In this document: one piece after another, positions 56,861 to 64,000 of the stretch
How positions within the stretch are numbered: the first letter of the stretch is position 1
How the letters are laid out: each line of letters starts with the position of its first letter
From: Conus ventricosus
Taxonomy: Eukaryota > Mollusca > Gastropoda > Neogastropoda > Conidae
Assembly: GCA_018398815.1 (NCBI GenBank)
Contig: JAFLJL010014918.1
Span: 26,356 to 90,355, forward strand
DNA: 64,000 nt
Reading direction: 5' to 3'
Translations under genes and position numbers: made by a program
The notes under the pieces: generated by a model
What the model was told of the DNA's origin: nothing
Database searches by the model: none
What the model saw: the letters and a program-made list of their open reading frames with translations, nothing else

Positions 56861-57350
56861 TTTTTAAAAAAAAAAAAAAGGAGATTGGCGGGGATCTGGG
56901 GGTTTACCCTGGGGCCCCCCTGGGGCCGGGCAACAGCCCGGCGGGGGGCAAGGGGCGGGGGCCCCCGAAGGCGAAGCATATTTTGGGATTAAATTGGCAA
57001 AAAATTTTAGAAATAACTTTCTTGCTTCAAACAAATATTCTATAGATCGCTTCCCCCATAAGACTGAAGTGTGGAAAAAAAACTATGTCAAATTTAACAA
57101 AAATTTTGTAGGGATCTCAGAACTCTAGCTAAAGAAAATTTTACAAACAGTGCTTTCAGGACATAAAGAATAAGGCCTGTAGATAAGTAAATCAGAGTGG
57201 GAAATCAAACTAAGTAAATCAGATGTATAAAAACGACTGCTGGACTTCAATAAACAGAATATGAAAAATGATTACTTTGAAGTCCTTTAAAAAAAACCTG
57301 AAGCTTTTGGGCTTAGACCCTTCGTCAGGAAACACTAAACACAAAAAAAG
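56861..57350. other. GC-rich patch and AT-rich spacer
   Basis: From 56880 to 56975 there is a run of G and C blocks (GGGGGCAAGGGGCGGGGGCC). After that the DNA is AT-rich with no ORF. Near 57300-57330 is CCTGAAGCTTTTGGGCTTAG, followed by ACCCTTCGTCAGG, whose reverse strand resembles a hammerhead-like CTGACGA core with GGG/CCC pairing. Confidence 0.5.
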
Positions 57351-57353
57351 AAC

Positions 57354-57810
57354 ATAAAAGAACAAATGACATAAAAACAAACTGTTGTCACAACAGTACA
57401 CCCCCCCCCCCCCCCACTTCCCTCTTACAACTAATCATATTCCCCCCCCCCCCCCCCCTCTTGACAAGTGTGTGTGTGTGTGGGGGGGGGGTGATTGTGT
57501 GTGTGTGTGTGGGGGGGGGGGGTGGTTTTGTGTGTGTGTGAGGTGGGGACGGGGGTGGGGGGGGGGGGGAGGGGGCGAAGTGTGTGGGGTATGTGTGTTG
57601 TGGGGTGAGGGTGGGGGTTGGGGAGAAGGAGGAGGAGTAGAGGAAGTATATCTAGGTAGTGGGGGGAGTGGGCTGATGGAAAAGGATTTCATAGGGGGGC
57701 TGTTAGCAGACACCTAACAAATGTAGCAAACGTTTGCATTATACCAGGGGAAAAGTGTTACACAATACTGTTGTGACATCAGTTTATTTTGATGTCATTT
57801 GTTCTTTTAT
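57354..57810. repeat. Inverted repeat with 45-bp arms around C-rich/G-rich/GT DNA
   Basis: Arms 57354-57398 and 57766-57810 are imperfect reverse complements (ATAAAAGAACAAATGACAT pairs with ATGTCATTTGTTCTTTTAT). Between them are C runs (57401-57460) and then long G runs alternating with (GT)n (57475-57640). The ORFs here consist of low-complexity Pro/Thr/His or Gly/Val/Cys and are not genes. Several runs of four or more G could form quadruplexes. Confidence 0.8.
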
Positions 57811-57959
57811 ATTTTTTTCGTCACTTTGACGTTTTCCCCTTGCTTTGAAGACTCTACGAGTGGAAGTTTCAAGTACTTAGAGTAGGAGTCAAACTATCTT
57901 TGGAAATTAAACGTAGATTGTTGCATACCCAATGATCTGAAAACATGCTGTAATGGTGT

Positions 57960-58205
57960 GGGAAACACACACATTTTCTGTTCGTGACTGGACGCTCGAT
58001 GTGATCTTGATTGCCACAAAGCCACGACTACCAAAGTAGACACGTTTTTGGCAAGGCTCGCAAAACACTTCAAATTCGCCGTCTTTGTCATGTTTTCTTA
58101 TGCACCCGCGACTCTGCGGTCACACACGTCCTTCTGCTGCCACTCGGTCTTCTAGTGGTTCACATACTTCTTTCTTCTTTTTTTTTCGTTTTGTTTGCAC
58201 TCACT
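57960..58205 (-). pseudogene. Relic of a hAT-type Cys/His finger exon
   Basis: The minus strand reads DKDGEFEVFCEPCQKRVYFG then SRGFVAIK, and one frame over DHIERPVTNRK. This parallels the finger in the insertion at 31.8-32.3 kb (AHCTLCDKEIAYSNKGFVAL, then KNHCETDIHRKR). The C-x2-C pair and the GFVA-[IL]-K block are shared, but the second His is lost and one indel breaks the frame. The upstream frame has stops. No target duplication was seen. Confidence 0.5.
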
Positions 58206-58235
58206 AGCGGCAAACTCTCACTGTGAATGGTTTTA

Positions 58236-58545
58236 GACAGCGAAGGAGTTGTGAGACTCAACTTATAACAACTCTCAATGATTTTAGTAACTGTCTTAAC
58301 AACAGACAGCAAATAGATGCAATTTTATTAGATTTTTCTAAGCCTTTGATAAGGTTGACCATGAGGGCATGCTGCTTAAATTAGAACACATTGGCATTGG
58401 CGGTTCTTTGCTAAAATGGGCTAGATCATTCCTCGTTGGGAGAACGCAGAAAGTTGTTGTGGAAGGGTCGTCATCCCATTGTAAACCAGTCGTCAGGTGT
58501 ACCACAGGGAACTTTTCTGGGCCCTTTTTTTTTCTAATTTTTATA
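58236..58545 (+). mobile_element. Third LINE lineage: RT core scrap
   Basis: The + strand reads NNRQQIDAILLDFSK, then after a one-base slip FDKVDHEGMLLKLEHIGIGG, LLKWARSFLVGRTQKVVVEG, and after a further slip SSGVPQGTFLGP. These are consecutive RT motifs (LDFSKAFD, SFL-x-x-R-x-Q-x-V, SGVPQG-x-x-LGP) of a Jockey/CR1-type LINE. It breaks off before the catalytic FADD-type box. It lies between the two gypsy-like copies. Confidence 0.75.
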
Positions 58546-58664
58546 TAAAGACAAAAGTAGAAATCCCTCCTGGAACACTTTTTAAAGGTTTTTTTGCATA
58601 TACAGTTTAGTATATATAAAAAATCAAAGCAAAAAAGTACACCATTCTACAAGAAGACTAAACG

Positions 58665-61600
58665 CTTTACCACTTTTTTCTTTTACTCTACCCATTTAAT
58701 AAAAATTTCCTCAAAATTAACTTAGTCCTAGCCCCCTGTCACGGGACATGGATACAAAAAAGAAAACTCGAAACCACATATCAAGACTCTCTATGCCCCC
58801 CATGGGTTACACCCAATTTTTTGCATCCCCTCCACAAACGACCAAAGGTCCCTGTCCCATCTAGAAAAAATTTTTAAATTAAATAATCACTATAAATTCT
58901 ACTTCTACTGCAAATTTTCCACCCTGTTAGTCATAACGTTGATTGAAAATGTTTTTGTTTTTTTGCCTCCAAAAATTCAATGGCTTCCCCGTTTTTTGAA
59001 CACGAGTCCAACGTTGTTGAAAATGTTTTTCATTCCAAATGGTTTATAGTTTTTTTTTAACGCCCTTTGAACAGTTCATTTGTTTTTGCAAGTGCGGTAA
59101 CGCAAGATCTGTTTGCCCCATACGTTTTTAGAAATTTTTTATTTCCCCGTGTACGACGACACAAAAGCGGACGGGGTTTTGAACATTCGACGTCCACGTG
59201 TGAAGAGCTTAAACTGCACGATGGATGAACTAGGAGTGAAAACAGGGAACAGCGATTTCCACAGCCTTGTTACTGCAAAAACCCCATCCACAAAAAAAAA
59301 AACTGTCCCATAAAACAATTTAAAAGTATGATAAAACAACAACGCATCCGCATGACCCTCACTCCCCACCAAAAACAGAAAACACACCCTTCAAAATTTA
59401 ACTTCCCCTGGGTTTGGAAAAAATTAAAAATGAAAAACTGCAGTGCAAGCCCCCCAGCGCAAAACACGCGCTTTTTGGGGTTTTTACTTTTTCCCAAACT
59501 GAAAGGGGTTTGTGACCGTCCCCGAAAATGAATGACAAACCAAAAATAGCGCGGGAAATTTCCCCCAGGGCCCCCAATAACGCAAGCACTCCCCTCAATA
59601 TTGAGTACCTTGTTTCTCTGTCCGGGAGCCTCCTGCTTGCGAAATGGGATTGGGTGCTTTTGCCCTTCTTTGGCTGCAGCAAAACCGCCCCAGCCCCGAA
59701 GGCATCAGTGCGCACAAAAAGGGTCGCGCAGGCAATCCACACGGGGATTTTTTGGATAATACCGTTTCACTGTGTCAAACGCAGTTTGACAGCGGGCGAC
59801 CACTTCCCTTTTTGGAACAATCTTTTTGAAAATCCAAAAAAGTGCCACTTGCCTAGAAGTCGGATGTACCGACGATAAAATCCCCAGCCCAAAAATGAAC
59901 GAACTTGTCGCTTTGTTGTTGGTACACTGACTGACAAAATTTTGTAAAACCCCTTGCTGGTTCTGGTACTCTCTTGCCCCCATGACATGTCCCAAGAAGG
60001 AACTTCTGATAGCCCTACTTTCAATTTTACAGGCCCGACTGTAAGTCCATGAAAAGACAACTCTCTAAACAAACGTCAAGTGATGATAATGGCGTGTCCA
60101 GCTGACAGTGCCCCCAAAAATTTCGCGAAAAATTAACCATCAACTTCTTCAAAGAAATTTTCCCATCAGCGTGAAAAATGGTCGGGCTGGGGATAACCCA
60201 AAAGGCATGCCTTTGAAGAAAAAACCCCTGTGAGCCAAAAAACTTTTCCTCCCTATCACCCTCAGCCATTTTAATTTTCTGCCAATATCCTTTGGTCAAT
60301 CAATTTTGGTAAACCCCTTTTTGGTCTTTGAGAAAAATGAATCCTCCTCCACATCGGGAATTGGTTCAGAACAAACTGTGTCCCCTTTTGTTTTTTCCGC
60401 AGTAATGCAAAAGCGCACAGACCAACTCTCCCCGGATCAAACGCGTGATGAAAAATGGGGAACAAGATGTTCAATAATCCTTTTGTAACATTTTATAAAT
60501 TTTTTTTTTGACCAAGTCTCGAACCGAAAGGGAAGAGGATACTGCCGAACTTTCCAGGTTTTTGATACGGAAAAAATGCGATTTCGATAAACATGACGCC
60601 TGGAACATCAGAAAGCATCTCAGAGGTTTTTTTCCATACCTGTTCAATTTGTACCCTTTTGTCCGTGAAAGGGCAACATCATTTTTGACCTCTTTCACAC
60701 CTCATTTTGCCTGGGGAACTTTTAGTAAGACACTTTGGAAAGTCCGGGTACACCATTTTCATCACATAAAGGTCACTGACACGAGCAAGAAAAATTTCAT
60801 TCTTCCTTTGACTCTCTCAAAATGTTAAGTAAACAATTTATGTCCCCCTTTCATGCGTGGGAATCATTCACATCATGTCCTTGAGTACAACAAAGGGCCC
60901 CCTTTCCATTTCAACAACTTTTTGTTTGTGTCAGGGCAGAAACACTAACACCTTCACCAATTGACTTTTTTCGTCACTTCCCTTCTAAATTTTATACTGT
61001 CGTGTCTACGCCACTTCCTGCACCGACTTTTTGCTAATCAATCATGTCATCAAAGGGGGCTTCATGGTTGACATAATCAGTATTGGTTCACGTGTTCTTT
61101 TTTATACCGTCCATGATTCAAAAAAGATTGGGTAGGCCCGGGTCCCCAACAGTAACTGGAAAGCAGAAAAACCTGTGCTTTTTGCGGAACCCCCTGTACG
61201 CAAAAAGCGCCCCTGGTTTTAGGTAACGATCCCCCCTTTTTTGGTTTTTGTCCATCATAAATTTCCTTACCCGGGTTTTTTAGTGTCCCATTAAATCTTT
61301 CCACAACCATTTGTCGGGATGAAAAGAGTGGAATAAAGTTGCGAACACACAACAATCTCAAAAAAATTCTCTATCAGTCTAGGTAATTGTGTCCCTTGGC
61401 TGACAAAATTTCAGGGGGAACACCAGTGCACAGAAGATCACAAACCACGTTGGCTACTCCGGGCGTATGGTCTTGGGGGGACGCCCCCGGGATTTTTCCT
61501 TTGCCAAAATTCTACACTTGAAATGTATCGGCAACCAAAAATAACAAAGAAAGGGGGACCGACAATACCACCCGACTCCAGAATGGTTCTTCTATCACAG

Positions 61601-63005
61601 GAACTGTTTTGCAAAGGAGCTGGCGTCCCTTCCCCCTTGGGAAAGGGCTTCTGGCAAATACACGCCCGCAGTATTCCTTAACTCCCGGTGAAACCTGGCC
61701 AAAAAATACGGGACAATTTTTTTTTTTGTAGGTATGTTGCGGCCATATGCCCCCCCCAAACACCCCCTCAGACTCCCAAAGAGGACAGACGGTCGCAACT
61801 CTTTTGGGCCAAATTCCCAGCACAACCCTTTTGCCCGGGTCCCCAATCACTGAGCGTTCAATAAGCCTTTCCACCACAAAACACTCAGCCCCCTTTTTTT
61901 CCGGCGGTTGTCCGGCTTTTTGGAAACATTTCCCAAAAGATTTGTCACCTTTCTGAAAAATCGGTCACTTTGTCGGTTGAAACGAAAATTGGGGAACTTT
62001 GCAGTCAAAAAAGGGGGAAAAGGGTTTTGCCCCAGTCTTCTTTGTTTTTGCTCCCCATGTGACAGCTTTTGCAACTTCAACACAACAAATGTACAACCGG
62101 GATTCGCCAAAATCACATCAAACACAGGTTAATAAACAACACAACTTGACACCCCCGGGAAAAGAAAGGACAACAAGTGACAACTGCAACAGAAAATCAA
62201 CGTTTCACCACTAAACATTAAGGAGATTGTTTTCATCCACAAAAGTTCTTTTAAAACCCCTATTTTCGACTCCCACTGTAAACAACCTGAATCCAACAGA
62301 CAGTAGCGCCTGCCATTCACTGCCCCGGACATGTTTGAATTTCATTGGCAAGCCATGTTGTACAGACAACCCAATGGCCTTCTGTGATTTCAGTTTGTTT
62401 TCCATCACATCTTTCGAAGGTTTTACTCCCCCACCCAAAACATGTTCGCCTTCTTTGGATTTTGTGGGTTGGCACTTTCTGGGGTTTGTTGCAAATCTTT
62501 GGGATTTTGTCATGTGTTCTTTCCTGTCCCCAACACAAAAATATTTTTTCCTGCCCCTGGTATTTGAAACAAAGTTTTCCTTGGTCCCGCCGAGCCACGG
62601 AAACCCCCATATCCCCTCTAAAATCGGGAAATCACCTTTGGTTGGTGGTTCCCACCAAAAGCTGTGCAAAAGGGTGAATTTTTTCCTCACGCCCCAAAGG
62701 GTTTCACCTTAGTACTTCTCTAACCTTACATCTAAAACCAATCTTTCACATCTAAAAACCCCTTTTCCTAAAAAAGGGTTTCCCAAACTTTCAGAACATG
62801 ACACAGAAATTGTTCATATCAACAAAAAAAAAGACCTTAAATGATTTTAACTCCGACAAGCAACCCATCGCATAAAAAAAGCGGTGCAACATAAAAAAAA
62901 CTGAAAGGTCTACTTTGTTCTTTTAACATGCGAATTTCTCACAAACCCTTCCTTTTTGTACACTGAAAGCGCCCAACAAATGGTCACTCAACCTTTGAAC
63001 GTTTT
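58665..63005 (-). mobile_element. Ty3/gypsy-like element, copy 2, PR-IN-RT-RH order (Gmr1-type)
   Basis: Minus-strand order from high to low: a protease-like CLLDSGC (about 62280-62302, the D-S-G active-site motif), integrase pieces (PVIEEPFWSR near 61600; VVERFNGTLKNPGK near 61290), then RT with LTKGYWQKIKMAEGDREEKF (60250-60298) and KRQVRSFLGWGFYRRYIRLL (about 59860-59910), then RNase H with VRTDAFGAGAVLLQPKKGK (about 59655-59710), FASRRLPDRETRYS and DGHKPLSVWEK (about 59500). This is the same order as copy 1. Frame breaks are too many for function. It is about 6.24 kb from copy 1, same strand. Confidence 0.78.
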
Positions 63006-64000
63006 TTTTGGCGAGAGATAAAGCTCATAAAATACGTAAAACCCTTTTCCTTTAAACACCAGAAAAAGTCCCAATCATCCCTTTTTCCATCCCACAGTTT
63101 TTGCATCTGTTCAAATCTAAACGGGAAATTTTAAAAACATTTTGTTTTCATCAAAGTAAGGGAATTTTGGGACGGGTACGAGTTGACAGAAACTTTACTT
63201 GTTTTTTTTCTTAGCATATTTCCTTTTTTTTTAGATTTTTTTTTGCGTTTCCTGCAACTCCAATTCTCTTTTTTTTCAATTCAAATTTTTTCTTTCCCCT
63301 TCATTTTGTAACCCAATTCTTTTTCCCTTATTTTTATTCTGTTCAGCGTAACCTCAATTTTTTTTCTCTCCTTTCATCTGTTCATCTGTAACCTCAATTT
63401 TTTTTCTCTCAAAATTTATTCTGTTTTTGTCAAACCCCTTTCCTTTAATTCCCTTTTTCCCCGTGGGGGCATTTTAAAAAAAACTGCTTTCATTCTTCTC
63501 GCTTCCTCAAAAGCGCCCCCATTTTTCTGGTCTGCATCAAAGTTCGCCTCATTTTTTTTCACCCTTGCCAGCCTCACCAGGGCCCCCACGAATATGCTTT
63601 TTTTCGCTACTTGCTCAAATTAAACAAACAGCCCCCAATAGGCCCCCGAGCTGATCTAGCGGTCAAAAGGAACCCCCCCATTTTAAAAAAAATATTGGTA
63701 CCTTTGGGGAAAAAAAAAATAACTAAGTCCAAGACAAAATTGACAACTTATAAATAAAATTTTTGTACACAAATTTTTTAAATCAATTTTAAAAAAACAA
63801 TTACCCCCACACAAAAGGGAAAAAAAAATTTAAAAAGCAAAATTTTTTAGAAACCAGCAAATGAAATCCCGATTTTACTGCGAAATCCAAAAATGAGCAG
63901 TTTACAATGACAAACATTTTTACTGACTCCAATTTTAACAAATGCAAAATTTTATTATTGCTTTCCCCAACTTCACAATACAAAAATAATACGCTATTCC
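63006..64000. other. T-rich and A-rich low-accuracy DNA, no gene seen
   Basis: Repeated words of the form CTGTTCATCTGTAACCTCAA followed by TTTTTTTCTCTC occur at about 63340-63420, suggesting a short imperfect tandem repeat of about 45 bp. The remainder is A- and T-run rich. Nothing else is supportable. Confidence 0.5.

Noticed and set aside
57385..57717. Gly/Val/Cys-rich and Pro/His/Thr-rich ORFs on opposite strands
   Set aside because: Low-complexity G/T and C/A runs; stops are absent by composition only.

Overview
This window is animal nuclear DNA, most likely from a mollusc and plausibly a caenogastropod snail. Coding sequence is sparse and split by canonical GT/AG splice sites, UTR-like DNA is long and AT-rich, and most of the window is retrotransposon debris. 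The dominant family is a non-LTR retrotransposon of the I superfamily (gag-like ORF1 with CCHC knuckles; ORF2 with APE-type endonuclease, reverse transcriptase and RNase H). From memory it recalls the snail Nimbus/Nimb type. Species cannot be settled from sequence alone. There are no bacterial operons, CRISPR arrays or rRNA/tRNA genes.

Layout. 1-6634: 3' end of a plus-strand host gene (candidate exon 294-409; last exon 1651-2866 encoding two C2H2 zinc fingers and a very acidic tail) with a long 3' flank that holds a tRNA-derived SINE and a 47-bp LINE tail. 6635-7634 is an assembly gap. 7635-31400: more than a dozen minus-strand fragments and copies of one I-superfamily LINE, some nested with clear target-site duplications, others joined tail-to-body in chains, interrupted by second copies of the 3' flanks of the two host genes. 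31401-31500 is a second gap. 31501-39979: a plus-strand L1-like LINE that took two later insertions, a 497-bp hAT-type segment (8-bp duplication) carrying a zinc-finger exon, and a full-length plus-strand copy of the I-superfamily LINE (11-bp duplication), which itself carries a 603-bp insertion. 40356-40700 is a foldback palindrome. 40808-42753 is the terminal exon of a second host gene, mostly about 52 copies of a 30-bp minisatellite encoding a 10-residue repeat. Its 3' flank with a poly(A) signal follows, and a 1.45-kb part of that flank is present three times in tandem to about 48.2 kb.

48.2-64 kb looks like low-accuracy sequence, with inflated homopolymers and a break in nearly every frame. 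It still shows a plus-strand LINE (about 48.5-50.9 kb), two same-strand copies of a Ty3/gypsy-like element in which integrase precedes reverse transcriptase (Gmr1-type order), an inverted repeat around G/C-rich DNA, a second relic of the hAT-type zinc-finger exon, and another LINE reverse-transcriptase scrap.

The most informative parts are the nested insertions, which give relative ages and confirmed element ends; the tail-to-body LINE chains, which are either template-jumping products or assembly chimaeras; the tail-only 47-bp insertion; the Gmr1-like domain order; and the minisatellite-encoded protein. No pathway-like gene cluster is present.
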